Shown here one piece after another: positions 15,161-24,101 of a stretch of DNA of 32,312 nucleotides. Made by a program: the position numbers and the translations under genes. Positions within the stretch are counted from its first letter, which is position 1. The number at the start of each line of letters is the position of its first letter. The notes beneath the pieces were generated by a model. That model ran no database searches. It was given only the letters and a program-made list of their open reading frames with translations, and was not told where the DNA came from. The stretch is from Clostridia bacterium (GTDB taxonomy: Bacteria; Bacillota; Clostridia; Lachnospirales; Anaerotignaceae), in contig CAAEMG010000066.1 of assembly GCA_900757025.1 (NCBI GenBank), forward strand, positions 1-32,312, read 5' to 3'.

Positions 15161-16558
15161 TTATTTTACCATTGTTTCAGCCTTTTTGACAACATCTTCT
15201 ATTGTGCCTACGTTAAAGAATGCGTTTTCCGGATAATCGTCCATTTTACCGTCTATAATTGCCTTAAAACCTCTTACGGTTTCCTTTACGGGAACATAAA
15301 CACCTTCTATGCCTGTAAAGTTTTTGGCAACATGGAAAGGCTGAGAAAGGAATTTCTCGATTTTTCTTGCTCTGTAAACAGTAATTTTATCTTCGTCCGA
15401 AAGTTCTTCCATACCCAAAATAGCTATAATATCCTGCAATTCTTTATATTTCTGAAGTATTTCCTGAACCTTTCTTGCTGTTTCATAATGCTCCTTGCCA
15501 ACTATATCCTCTTCAAGCATACGTGATGTTGATGCAAGAGGGTCTACGGCAGGGTAAATACCTTTTTCAACAATTTTTCTCGAAAGAACGGTTGTTGCGT
15601 CAAGGTGTTCGAAAGTTGTTGCGGGCGCAGGGTCTGTAAGGTCATCGGCAGGTACATATACAGCCTGAACAGATGTTACGGAGCCGTTTTTTGTGGAAGT
15701 AATTCTTTCCTGAAGCTCGCCCATTTCGTTTGCAAGTGTCGGCTGATAGCCTACCGCCGAAGGCATACGGCCTAAAAGAGCCGAAACCTCGCTGCCTGCC
15801 TGAGTAAATCTGAAAATATTATCTATAAATAAAAGCACATCCTGTTTCATTTCATCTCTGAAATATTCAGCCATAGTAAGTCCTGTTTCGGCAACTCTCA
15901 TACGTGCACCGGGAGATTCATTCATCTGACCGAATACAAGAGCTGTTTTGTTTAATACTCCCGATTCGCCCATTTCGTTCCAAAGGTCGCTGCCCTCTCT
16001 TGAACGTTCGCCAACGCCTGTGAATATTGAATATCCGCCTCTTTCGTTGGCAATGTTATTTATCAGTTCCTGTATAAGAACTGTTTTGCCAACGCCGGCA
16101 CCGCCGAAAAGACCTATTTTTCCTCCCTTTGCATACGGTGCAAGAAGGTCTATAACCTTTATGCCTGTTTCCAAAATTTCGTTTGCCGCTCTTTGGTTCT
16201 CAAAAAGAGGAGGTTCTCTGTGGATATTCCACATAGGCGTATCTTTTGGCTGTTCTTTTTCGTCTATTGCCTCGCCAAGAACATTAAAAAGTCTGCCAAG
16301 TGTTTTTTCGCCCACAGGCACCTTTATTCCGCTGCCTGTTGCCTTTACTTCCATATCTCTTGAAAGACCCTCTGCGGAAGAAAGCATAATACATCTTGCT
16401 GTGTTGTTTCCTATATGCTGTGCAACTTCCATAACTCTCTTTTTTCCGTCACACTCAACTTCAAGGGCATCTCTTATTGCCGGAAGATAGTTTCCGCTAA
16501 ACTCTACGTCAACAACAGAACCCATAACTCTTAAAATTTTTCCGTTTTCAGTTTCCAT
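15161..16558 (-). CDS. atpD: F1 ATP synthase beta subunit (catalytic)
   Basis: I chose the ATG at 16558 (METENGKILRVMGS) with AGGAGG at a normal distance; a longer frame to 16621 runs into the repeat element and has no ribosome binding site. The 465-residue protein has the Walker A motif GGAGVGKT, the GERSREG loop, the Walker B strand DVLLFIDNIF, and the DELSEED-type segment, here MEELSDEDK. It carries the catalytic sites of F1. It is separated from atpG by 333 bases, unlike the tight spacing elsewhere in the operon. Confidence 0.98.
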   Translation of the reverse strand: METENGKILRVMGSVVDVEFSGNYLPAIRDALEVECDGKKRVMEVAQHIGNNTARCIMLSSAEGLSRDMEVKATGSGIKVPVGEKTLGRLFNVLGEAIDEKEQPKDTPMWNIHREPPLFENQRAANEILETGIKVIDLLAPYAKGGKIGLFGGAGVGKTVLIQELINNIANERGGYSIFTGVGERSREGSDLWNEMGESGVLNKTALVFGQMNESPGARMRVAETGLTMAEYFRDEMKQDVLLFIDNIFRFTQAGSEVSALLGRMPSAVGYQPTLANEMGELQERITSTKNGSVTSVQAVYVPADDLTDPAPATTFEHLDATTVLSRKIVEKGIYPAVDPLASTSRMLEEDIVGKEHYETARKVQEILQKYKELQDIIAILGMEELSDEDKITVYRARKIEKFLSQPFHVAKNFTGIEGVYVPVKETVRGFKAIIDGKMDDYPENAFFNVGTIEDVVKKAETMVK

Positions 16559-16604
16559 TTCTAAAACCTCCTTATGGAGAGATAATTTTATAAAATACAG
16601 TGAT

Positions 16605-16884
16605 AAATTTTGATTTAACAAATAATTCTCTTTGAAAAATCCTTCAATATTTTGTCATTTTGAGCGGAAGTCTGGCAACGAATTCCACTTTGCGGAACGG
16701 CTACGCCGCCCAATAGGGTTCGCATACGTAGTCGAAACATCCCATATCTTTTTCGAGCAAGTGAAAAACAATAAACTTATGGCTTTTCATCTGGGTTTAT
16801 GAGTTTGTTCAACTTCGTGCCACGCACTTCGCTCAGTATTACAAACAAAGACATTGCTTTTGGCAAAGAGAAGTGTTCGTCAAA
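16605..16884. mobile_element. MITE-like non-coding element between atpG and atpD
   Basis: The outer ends are imperfect terminal inverted repeats: 16614-16634 matches the reverse complement of 16864-16884 at 17 of 21 positions, both containing TTCTCTTTG. Inside lie TTTTGTCAT (16650-16658), a GAGCGGAA block and a 73-base core (16731-16803) that matches the reverse complement of 23890-23962 at 62 of 73 positions. The left 56 bases (16605-16660) match 28827-28882 at 51 positions. It encodes no credible protein and no clear target duplication is visible. Transcripts of the ATP synthase operon must pass through it. Confidence 0.72.
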
Positions 16885-16891
16885 CCCTAAT

Positions 16892-17770
16892 TTACTTTCC
16901 CTGTGCCTTTGCTCCTGCGGCAACTTCCGTAATCATCTGTGTTATTGCCGCCTGTCTTGCTCTGTTATATTCCACGTTCAGCGTTTTAAGCATATCCCTT
17001 GCACTGTCCGATGCTGCCTTCATGGCTGTCATTCTGGCGTTCTGCTCGCATGAATATGCCTCTACAAGTGCGCCGTATATAAAGCCTACCAAAAACTCCG
17101 GAACAATGTTGTCCATAACCTCTACAGGTGATGGCTTAAAGGATATATTTGTAAACTTGCCGTCTTTTTCGTCATCTTCGGCTTTAAAGTTTTCTCTGTC
17201 CAAAGGCAAAAGCTTTACAGTTTCGGCAACCTCTTCAACGGCGTTTTTCATTCTTGTGTATATAAGATAAATTTCGTCAATCTTTCCTTTTTTGTACAAT
17301 GGAAGAAGTTCCTCTGCCATTGTTCTTGCCCTGCTCAGTGTTGGGTTTTGAACAGTATAATGAAACTGCTTGTCGATAGGTATTTTCTTTGTTTCAAAAT
17401 AATGTCTTCCACACTCACCCAAAACAAAAAGCTTTGCATTTTTATGTTCTTTTATAAGCTCTTCCGCACCTTTTAAAATATTATGGTTATATGCTCCGGC
17501 AAGGCCTTTGTCGGCTGTAACCACAATAAAGCCTGCCCTGTGGCTTTTTATGCCGTTTGTCGTTCTGAAATATTTATCCTCAATATCGGGCAGATGTCTT
17601 AAAATTCTTGTCATTTCGTTTTGAAGAGTATAAAAGTAAGGCTCTGTATCTTCAAGCATTTTTTTTGCCTTTTTAAGCTTTGAAGACGATATAAGATACA
17701 TGGCATTTGTAATTTTCAAAGTATCGTTTATGCTTTTTATACGGTTTTTAATTTCTCTCTCGTTTGCCAT
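16892..17770 (-). CDS. atpG: F1 ATP synthase gamma subunit
   Basis: The 292-residue protein is the rotating central shaft of F1. It has the N-terminal helix MANEREIKNRIKSINDTLKITNAMYLISSSK, the middle VVTADKGLAGAYNHNI motif and the C-terminal helix RMTAMKAASDSARDMLKTLN with NRARQAAITQMITEVAAGA, all conserved in AtpG. The ATG at 17770 has AGGTG upstream. It lies 12 bases after atpA. Its stop is only seven bases from the end of the repeat element. Confidence 0.97.
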   Translation of the reverse strand: MANEREIKNRIKSINDTLKITNAMYLISSSKLKKAKKMLEDTEPYFYTLQNEMTRILRHLPDIEDKYFRTTNGIKSHRAGFIVVTADKGLAGAYNHNILKGAEELIKEHKNAKLFVLGECGRHYFETKKIPIDKQFHYTVQNPTLSRARTMAEELLPLYKKGKIDEIYLIYTRMKNAVEEVAETVKLLPLDRENFKAEDDEKDGKFTNISFKPSPVEVMDNIVPEFLVGFIYGALVEAYSCEQNARMTAMKAASDSARDMLKTLNVEYNRARQAAITQMITEVAAGAKAQGK

Positions 17771-17782
17771 ACAAACACCTGC

Positions 17783-19291
17783 TTACTTAACAGCCGAAGC
17801 CTTATATTTATTGGCTGTTTCCAAAATTCTTTTCTTATTTTCTTCTGTAAGAACCTTTTTCTCGTTTATTTCGTCAGACGCCTCGTGACAATTTAACTCT
17901 ATGTAGTCAAGTACATTTGTCTGAAGAGCCTTTACATCGCTTTCTTCTGCCTCGTCAAAAAATCCTTCGTTTGCAAGATACAGTGTCATAACCTGTCTTG
18001 AAAGAGAAAGAGGATGATTTAAAGGCTGTTTCAAAAGTGCCATAAGGTTTTGTCCGTGTTTAAGCTGATATTTTGTTTCGTTATCAAGGTCGGAAGCAAA
18101 CTGTGTAAATACTTCCAAATCCCTGTACTGCGCCAAATCAATTCTTATGCTCTTTGATGCCTCTTTCATTGCCTTTGTCTGTGCAGCTCCGCCAACACGG
18201 GATACGGAAAGGCCTACGTTTACGGCAGGACGCATACCTGAGAAGAAAAGTGAGCTTTCAAGGAAAATCTGACCGTCTGTAATTGAAATTACATTTGTAG
18301 GTATATATGCCGAAACATCGCCTGCCTGTGTTTCGATTATAGGAAGAGCTGTTATTGAGCCTCCGCCAAGTTCATCTTTAAGTCTGCAAGATCTTTCAAG
18401 CATTCTTGAATGAAGATAGAAAACATCGCCTGGATATGCCTCTCGTCCGGGAGAACGTCCCAGAAGAAGAGAAATTGTTCTGTATGCAACGGCGTGTTTT
18501 GAAAGGTCATCGTATACTATAAGAACATCTTTTCCTTCGTGCATAAAATATTCCGCAACGGCAGTTCCGGAATAAGGTGCTATATACTGAAGGGGTGCAG
18601 GGTCGCTTGCCGTTGATGCAAGAATTATTGAATAATCCATTGCCCCATGTTTTTCGAGCAAATCAACTGTTTTGGCAATGCTTGAGGCTTTCTGGCCTAT
18701 AGCAACATAAATACAAATTACGTCTTTGCCCTTCTGATTTAATATTGTATCTGTGGCGATTGAAGTTTTGCCTGTCTGTCTGTCGCCTATTATAAGCTCT
18801 CTTTGTCCTCGTCCTATAGGAAACATTGAGTCGATTGAAAGTATACCTGTTTCAAGAGATGTGTTTACAGGCTTTCTTGCGGCAATTCCGGGGGCTTCTT
18901 CTTCAATATATCTGTAGCCTTCCGCTTCTATTTTGCCTTTGCCGTCTATAGGCTCACCAAGGGCATTTATAACTCTGCCCAAAAAAGCCTTGCCAACGGG
19001 AACAGCAGCCTTTCTTCCTGTTCTTGTTACCTTTGTGCCTTCTTTTATGCCTGTTTCCCTGCCTAAAAGAATACAGCCTATATCGTTTTCCCTTATATCC
19101 TGAACAAGACCTTTTACGCCGTTTTCAAAAACAACTATTTCGCCGTACATGGCATGGTCTATTCCGTATACGGAAACTATTCCGTCGCCTACGGTTATTA
19201 CGCTGCCTGTTTCGCTGTCGGTGTTATTTATATCAAAATTTTCAATTTCACTTTTAATAACCGATATTATATCGTTTGCATTAACAGCCAC
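17783..19291 (-). CDS. atpA: F1 ATP synthase alpha subunit
   Basis: I prefer the GTG at 19291 because GGGAGG (19305-19300) is 8 bases away; a GTG nine bases earlier directly abuts that site. The ~502-residue protein has the Walker A motif GDRQTGKT, the GQKASSIAKTV motif, and the VYDDLSKHAVAYR and SVSRVGGAAQTKAMK segments with the conserved arginine that completes the catalytic site. It alternates with beta subunits in F1. Its start overlaps the atpH stop by 11 bases. Confidence 0.98.
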   Translation of the reverse strand: MAVNANDIISVIKSEIENFDINNTDSETGSVITVGDGIVSVYGIDHAMYGEIVVFENGVKGLVQDIRENDIGCILLGRETGIKEGTKVTRTGRKAAVPVGKAFLGRVINALGEPIDGKGKIEAEGYRYIEEEAPGIAARKPVNTSLETGILSIDSMFPIGRGQRELIIGDRQTGKTSIATDTILNQKGKDVICIYVAIGQKASSIAKTVDLLEKHGAMDYSIILASTASDPAPLQYIAPYSGTAVAEYFMHEGKDVLIVYDDLSKHAVAYRTISLLLGRSPGREAYPGDVFYLHSRMLERSCRLKDELGGGSITALPIIETQAGDVSAYIPTNVISITDGQIFLESSLFFSGMRPAVNVGLSVSRVGGAAQTKAMKEASKSIRIDLAQYRDLEVFTQFASDLDNETKYQLKHGQNLMALLKQPLNHPLSLSRQVMTLYLANEGFFDEAEESDVKALQTNVLDYIELNCHEASDEINEKKVLTEENKKRILETANKYKASAVK

Positions 19292-19808
19292 ATCCGACAC
19301 CTCCCGTCAAATTTTTTTCAAGCTGTATAAGCATGCCAAGGCTGCTTCTGTCCGTTATTATGTCGTTCACTTTAATGATATATCCGCCCAGAAGAGCCTT
19401 GTCAATACTTTCTGTAAGAATAATTTTATTATTTGGATATTTCTTTTCCAATTCTTTTTGTATTTCTTCTTTTCTGTTTTCGGAAGGCTTTTTGGCAAAT
19501 ACCGCTTCGGCTCTTATTATGCCTTCTTTTTTGTCCCAAAGCTCATAATATGCCTTAAAAATATCTTTTATATATTTTATGTTGCCGTTTCTGCACAAAA
19601 CCTTTAAAAACTTTCTTAATGTACTGCTTTCATCTTTAAATATGCTGTCTATAATGGCATATTTTTTTGCTGCCGGCTGAACAGGGCTTTGAAGAACCTT
19701 ATGAAGGCAAGGTGAAAGGAAATATATATTTTGGGCTTTTTCCATTTCTTCTTTTTCAACGCCCATTTCCAAAACAGCCTGTGCGTTATTTACCGCTGTC
19801 TTTGTCAT
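19281..19808 (-). CDS. atpH: F1 ATP synthase delta subunit
   Basis: I chose the ATG at 19808 (MTKTAVNNAQAVLEMG) because AGGTG sits 6-7 bases upstream; another ATG six bases earlier is too close to it. The 175-residue protein links the top of F1 to the b-subunit stalk. It has the N-terminal helical domain and the C-terminal domain with the pattern DKALLGGYIIKVNDIITDRSS, matching the family's GG-x-x-I-x-V-G-D-x-V-x-D-x-S block. It overlaps atpF by 23 bases and atpA by 11. An unusual cysteine-containing tail (GGVGCGC) results from the overlap with atpA. Confidence 0.92.
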   Translation of the reverse strand: MTKTAVNNAQAVLEMGVEKEEMEKAQNIYFLSPCLHKVLQSPVQPAAKKYAIIDSIFKDESSTLRKFLKVLCRNGNIKYIKDIFKAYYELWDKKEGIIRAEAVFAKKPSENRKEEIQKELEKKYPNNKIILTESIDKALLGGYIIKVNDIITDRSSLGMLIQLEKNLTGGVGCGC

Positions 19809-20238
19809 ATTCATCACCTTTTTCAATAATCTTCTTAGCCGCAAGCACAGCAAGATGTGCAATCTGTGCCTTTGCCTCTTCTTCTGCCTTTTTCTTCTGG
19901 CTTTCTATTTCTTCTTCGGCTCTCAGCTTAACAGCCTTTGCATCTTCTCTTGCCTGCTGCAAAGCTTTTTCTGTTTCCGCTTCTGCCTGTTTTCTTGCCT
20001 GTGCAACTACCTGCTCGGCAGTTTTTGATGCCTCTGAAAGTTTCTGCTCATATTCCTGTTTTAAAGCAGAGGCTTTTTTGTTTTCGTCTTCGGCATCGTC
20101 AAACTGCTTTTTTATCATGCCTTCTCTTTCACTGATTACATTCATAACAGGCTTAAAGAGAAATTTTTTGAAAATAGCATACAGCACAAGTATGTTTATT
20201 ATCATAAATGCTATTGTCCAAAAGGATACGTTAAGCAT
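19786..20238 (-). CDS. atpF: F0 ATP synthase b subunit
   Basis: The 150-residue protein has one N-terminal membrane helix (FWTIAFMIINILVLYAIFKKFLF) followed by KPVMNVISEREGMI and a long charged coiled coil to the end. This is the peripheral stalk subunit that holds F1 against rotation. The ATG at 20238 has a GGCAGGCGG purine stretch upstream. It lies 37 bases after atpE. Confidence 0.95.
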   Translation of the reverse strand: MLNVSFWTIAFMIINILVLYAIFKKFLFKPVMNVISEREGMIKKQFDDAEDENKKASALKQEYEQKLSEASKTAEQVVAQARKQAEAETEKALQQAREDAKAVKLRAEEEIESQKKKAEEEAKAQIAHLAVLAAKKIIEKGDEYDKDSGK

Positions 20239-20274
20239 CCCAAACCGCCTGCCTTTCTGTCTGTTTTTTCAAAA

Positions 20275-20505
20275 TTACTTTAAGAACAAAATTATAAGAA
20301 GGGCAATAACGAAACCGTAAATTGCTGTTGCTTCTGCAAGAGCACAGCCTAAAAGAAGAGATTTACTGATTTTGCCTTCTGCCTCTGGCTGTCTTGCTAT
20401 GGCGTCAACTGCCGAAGCTGTTGCCTTGCCTATACCAATACCTGCGCCAATACCTGTAAGAACCGCAATACCTGCACCTAAAGCTACTAATAATGATGAT
20501 GACAT
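20275..20505 (-). CDS. atpE: F0 ATP synthase c subunit, predicted H+-type
   Basis: I chose the ATG at 20505 (MSSSLLVALG) with AAAGGAG about 8 bases upstream. The 76-residue proteolipid is a two-helix hairpin with the conserved loop ARQPEA (37-42) and the ion-binding glutamate E58 in LAEATAIYG. Known Na+-type rings have a glutamine in helix 1 (GIGQG) and a serine after the glutamate (AEST). Here the matching positions are I25 (GIGIG) and A59 (AEAT). I therefore predict proton coupling. Confidence 0.96.
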   Translation of the reverse strand: MSSSLLVALGAGIAVLTGIGAGIGIGKATASAVDAIARQPEAEGKISKSLLLGCALAEATAIYGFVIALLIILFLK

Positions 20506-20601
20506 AATAAACACTCCTTTATATATAATCTTAAAAGTAATATTCCATTGAAATACCGATTGGTTTGTTAGAGGGATGTGGTTTATCGGTATTTCATTTT
20601 T

Positions 20602-21288
20602 TTATTCAACAGCTTCTTTTATAAACAAAGCTGTGAGGAAAACAAATACATAAGCCTGAATAAGACCGTCGAATATATCAAAATACAGGCTGAACACTGC
20701 CGGCAAAAATACAGGACATATAATCTTTAAAAGCTCCATAATAACAAATGAACCAAGTACATTGCCGAAAAGTCGCATACAAAGAGAAAGCGGCTTTATG
20801 AATATTTCCAATATATTTATAGGAAGAACCACCGGCGAAGGCTGTGCAAAACTCTTTAACCAGCCGCCTGTTCCTTTTTGTCTTATTCCCGATATTTCTA
20901 TAAGCACTATGCTCATTACCGCAAGGGCTATTGTTACGTTCATATCCTTTGTAGGCGGCTTAAAACCTATAATGCCTATAAGGTTTGAAATTGCTATGTA
21001 TGTAACAACTGCCATTAAATAAGGAATATAGCAGGTGCAGCTTTCGCTCATAATTCCTTTAAAGAAATTGTAAAGCCATGAAACTGCTCCTTCCAAAACA
21101 ATCTGCCTTCTTGTCGGCTGTTCAACGCTCAGGTTTCTTGTAAGCAATATGCAAACTATAAATACAAACGCCATTATAATCCACGTTACAACTACCGATT
21201 CCAATATTGGGATACCTCCGAATACCGGCAGTGTAAACACCGTTTCACAGTTTAGCTCCGACATAAGGCTCTGTGACAATTCATCCAT
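20602..21288 (-). CDS. atpB: F0 ATP synthase a subunit
   Basis: I chose the ATG at 21288 (MDELSQSLMSEL) because AAGGAAG lies about 9 bases upstream; the earlier in-frame ATG has none. The 228-residue membrane protein forms the ion half-channels. The essential arginine lies in KPLSLCMRLFGNVLGSF, and the last helix is FDGLIQAYVFVFLTALFIKEA, both typical. It is the first gene of the operon; no atpI gene precedes it. Confidence 0.96.
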   Translation of the reverse strand: MDELSQSLMSELNCETVFTLPVFGGIPILESVVVTWIIMAFVFIVCILLTRNLSVEQPTRRQIVLEGAVSWLYNFFKGIMSESCTCYIPYLMAVVTYIAISNLIGIIGFKPPTKDMNVTIALAVMSIVLIEISGIRQKGTGGWLKSFAQPSPVVLPINILEIFIKPLSLCMRLFGNVLGSFVIMELLKIICPVFLPAVFSLYFDIFDGLIQAYVFVFLTALFIKEAVE

Positions 21289-21339
21289 ATATATTTTCAC
21301 TTCCTTTAAACTCATGTGTTGAATTTTTCAAACAAGTGT

Positions 21340-21368
21340 ATTATACTTACCACTATTAAAAGTGTAAA
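21340..21368 (-). promoter_or_regulatory. ATP synthase operon promoter
   Basis: TTTACA (21368-21363) and TATAAT (21345-21340) are separated by 17 bases on the minus strand, about 50 bases before atpB. The same short gap must also hold the promoter of the divergent LysR gene. Confidence 0.72.
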
Positions 21369-21418
21369 AAGTATATTTAATATCTTTATTATATGATTTT
21401 TATATGGAGGACAAAAAA

Positions 21419-22324
21419 ATGCCCAGTTATGATTACTACAGAATTTTTTATTATGTGGCAACATATAAAAGTTTCACAAAAGCAGCCGAAATGTTGAACA
21501 ATAATCAGCCAAATATCACAAGATGTATGAATAATCTTGAAACCGAACTTAATTGCAAACTTTTTGTGCGTTCAACAAGAGGAATAACTCTTACTCCCGA
21601 GGGAGAAAGACTCTACAGCCATATTTCTGCCGCATATAAACAGATTACAATGGGCGAAGAAGAAATAAAAAAAATGCAGAGCTTAAACCAAGGCCATATA
21701 ACAATAGCCTCCAGTGAATCTGCCCTTCATCTTATACTTTTGGACATTCTTGCAAATTTTCATAAAAAATATCCCGATGTGCATTTAAGGATAGTAAATT
21801 CATATACTTCAAACGCCATATACCAAACAGAAAACTCACTTGTAGATTTGGCAGTTATAACAATGCCAGTAAAATATCCGAAAACACTTAAATGTGTGCC
21901 TTTAAAAACCGTAAAAGAAATTTTAATCTGTGGCTCTCAGTATATGGAATATACCTTAAAACCTCACAAATTAAGCGAACTTATAAAACTGCCATTTGTT
22001 TCCCTTGACAAGGAAACCCTAACCAGAAGTATGCACACACAGTATTTTGCACATCACGGTCTTGTTTTTTCTCCCGATATAGAGGCAGGAACAGTTCATC
22101 AGATACTTCCCATTGTACATAAAAACCTCGGCGTTGCCTTTTTCCCAGAGGCAATGGCAAAACTTGCAATAGAAAACAAAGATGTTTACGAAATAAGACT
22201 TTCAGAGCCTTTGCCCGAAAGAAAAATATGTATACTTTGGAACGATAAAGCCCCATTAAGCATTGCCGCCGAAAAACTTCTTTCCTATATAATGGAAAGT
22301 GCAAAAATGAGTTCCATATTCTAA
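21419..22324 (+). CDS. LysR family transcriptional regulator
   Basis: I chose the ATG at 21419 (MPSYDYYRIFYYVA) because GGAGG is 8 bases upstream. The ~301-residue protein has the LysR winged helix-turn-helix at 1-65: SFTKAAEMLNNNQPNITRCMNNLETELNCKLFVRSTRGITLTPEG, with a double N where most members have S or T before the recognition helix. An effector-binding domain follows from about residue 90 (GHITIASSESALHLILLDIL). It is divergent from the ATP synthase operon and 81 bases upstream of the VWA gene. Its target is not evident: LysR proteins often control a divergent neighbour, but the ATP synthase operon would be an unusual target. Confidence 0.93.
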   Translation: MPSYDYYRIFYYVATYKSFTKAAEMLNNNQPNITRCMNNLETELNCKLFVRSTRGITLTPEGERLYSHISAAYKQITMGEEEIKKMQSLNQGHITIASSESALHLILLDILANFHKKYPDVHLRIVNSYTSNAIYQTENSLVDLAVITMPVKYPKTLKCVPLKTVKEILICGSQYMEYTLKPHKLSELIKLPFVSLDKETLTRSMHTQYFAHHGLVFSPDIEAGTVHQILPIVHKNLGVAFFPEAMAKLAIENKDVYEIRLSEPLPERKICILWNDKAPLSIAAEKLLSYIMESAKMSSIF

Positions 22325-22405
22325 ACACTTTTTCGGTTGTTTTTATAAAAAATATATTTTATCATATTACGGTAGGCAAAAAATAACAGAAAGGAGTCTT
22401 TGTAA

Positions 22406-23761
22406 ATGTCTGGAAAAAATTTAGCCGAAATACAGCTTCTTACAGACTCTTTATCACACAATATAATTTCTTCCGTTCAGGCAGAACTTCTTATTAAATA
22501 CCGTTATCTCGCTACGGCATTTGGCAGGCTTGAGCCTGTAAGAGATGAAATGGTGTTTTCTCTTGCATCTGACGGAAAAAAGCTCTACTATTCGGGAAGT
22601 TACATTATAAAATTGTATAAAAGAGAAAAAAGCGAGCTTTTAAGAACATATCTTCATACGGTGCTTCATTGTCTTTTTCTGCACAACTTTGTTTCGGAAA
22701 AAATTGAAAAAAGCAAATGGTCACTTGCCTGTGACGCAGCCGTTGAAAATGTTATTTCTTCCATAGGCGGCGATGATACCGTTTGCATGAATGTTCAGTA
22801 TCAGAATAATTTCATAACACTTCTTAAACAAAACATTGACTCTCTTACAGCCGAAAAAATATACGATTTTCTCTGCCGAAACAATTACAGCGAAGAAAAG
22901 GCAGATGAAATACGCAAAAATTTTAAGCGTGACAGCCATCAGCTTTGGTTTGAAAAAAATAAAAAGAAAAAAGAAGAAGAAGTTTCTGAGGAAAACGAGC
23001 CTTCTGATGACCAAGGAGCTCAAGACCTTGCCGAAATAATAAACGAATGGCAGGACTGCTGTGAACAGCTTAATATGGATATGGAAAACTTCAGCTCAAA
23101 AACCGAAGGCAGCAGCGTTTTAATTCAAAATACAAAGCGTGTGCGTCAAAATAAATATAATTACAGTGATTTTCTTAAAAAATTTGCCGTTACCGGCGAA
23201 GACATAACAGTAAACAATGAGGAATTTGATTATATTTATTATACCTACGGTCTTGAAAAATACAAAAATATGCCTCTTATAGAGCCTCTTGAATACAAAG
23301 AAAGCAAAAAAATAAGCGAATTTGTAATCGCCATAGATACCTCCGGCTCTGTGCAGGGAGAGCTTGTGCAGAAATTTTTGGACAGTACATATTCAATACT
23401 TATGAGCAAAGAAAATTTCTTCAACAAAATAAACATACGCATAATACAGTGTGACGACAAAATAGAAGACGAATTTGCGGTACACAGCAAAGATGATTTT
23501 GAAAAATATATAAAAAACATAAAATTCAAAGGCTTTGGCGGAACAAACTTCTGCCCTGTTTTTGAGCGTATAGCAGAACTTAAAGCTTCTGGTGAATTTA
23601 CAAATCTTAAAGGAGTTATATATTTTACAGACGGATATGGAAAGTATCCCTCAAAAAAACCAGACTGTGAAACCGCCTTTATTTTCCTCGACTATGACAG
23701 CGAACGCCCTAAAGTTCCGCCTTGGGCAATGGGCGTTGTTATTGACGAAAAAAGTTTGTAG
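22406..23761 (+). CDS. VWA-domain protein with degenerate N-terminal DUF2201 metallopeptidase-like domain
   Basis: The ATG at 22406 follows AAAGGAG. The 451-residue protein matches the DUF2201 architecture. Its N-terminal domain has YLHTVLHCLFLHNF near residue 83, resembling an HExxH zinc site but with Thr in place of Glu, so peptidase activity is doubtful. A lysine/glutamate-rich linker (about 185-205) follows. The C-terminal VWA-like domain has the metal-binding MIDAS motif DTSGS near residue 310, a downstream GGTNF threonine and TDG near 407. VWA proteins of this kind usually work as substrate adaptors for MoxR AAA+ ATPases, and one is encoded next at 24102. It is cytoplasmic, with no signal peptide. 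Confidence 0.88.
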   Translation: MSGKNLAEIQLLTDSLSHNIISSVQAELLIKYRYLATAFGRLEPVRDEMVFSLASDGKKLYYSGSYIIKLYKREKSELLRTYLHTVLHCLFLHNFVSEKIEKSKWSLACDAAVENVISSIGGDDTVCMNVQYQNNFITLLKQNIDSLTAEKIYDFLCRNNYSEEKADEIRKNFKRDSHQLWFEKNKKKKEEEVSEENEPSDDQGAQDLAEIINEWQDCCEQLNMDMENFSSKTEGSSVLIQNTKRVRQNKYNYSDFLKKFAVTGEDITVNNEEFDYIYYTYGLEKYKNMPLIEPLEYKESKKISEFVIAIDTSGSVQGELVQKFLDSTYSILMSKENFFNKINIRIIQCDDKIEDEFAVHSKDDFEKYIKNIKFKGFGGTNFCPVFERIAELKASGEFTNLKGVIYFTDGYGKYPSKKPDCETAFIFLDYDSERPKVPPWAMGVVIDEKSL

Positions 23762-23774
23762 ATAAGCGACATAA

Positions 23775-24031
23775 AGACCGTGGGCCGCTGTCCCACACCC
23801 TGCAACCCTTTGAAAAGGGTTGACCTAAACTTTGATAAATATATTCCTGATTTTGTCATCCCGAGCGGAACGCAGTAAAGTCGAAGGATCTCATAAACTC
23901 AGATGAAAAACCATTATTTTATCGTTTTTCACATACTCGACAAATATACAGGATGTTTCGACAGGCGGAACACGTAGATTCCGCAAACTCAACATGACAA
24001 AATGTGGATGGTTTTTGCAAAGAGAAGTGTT
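23775..24031. repeat. Compound hairpin-rich intergenic repeat, copy 2, including a 152-base MITE-like unit
   Basis: It starts with the hairpin GTGGG-CCGCTGT-CCCAC (23780-23796), then CCTGCAACCCTT folding with AAAGGGTT, then TTGACCTAAACTTTGATAAA (23820-23839), as in copy 1. A palindromic unit follows, bounded by TTTTGTCAT (23851-23859) and ATGACAAAA (23994-24002). Its core (23890-23962) is inverted relative to 16731-16803. GCAAAGAGAAGTGTT (24017-24031) matches the right end of the element at 16614-16884. The 340-base gap separates the VWA and MoxR genes. Confidence 0.75.
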
Positions 24032-24101
24032 ACACAAATTCTAAAAGGCTTGAGTCTTTTTGAAGCATCACCAAACCCTAATTCAAGAAAGGATTTTTCC
24101 A

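Noticed and set aside
16799..17053. Small plus-strand frames within the ATP-operon element and atpG
   Set aside because: They cross from the non-coding element into the antisense of atpG; no transposase motif is present.
20275..20505. Na+-type ATP synthase
   Set aside because: The Gln and Ser ligands of Na+-type c subunits are replaced by Ile and Ala.
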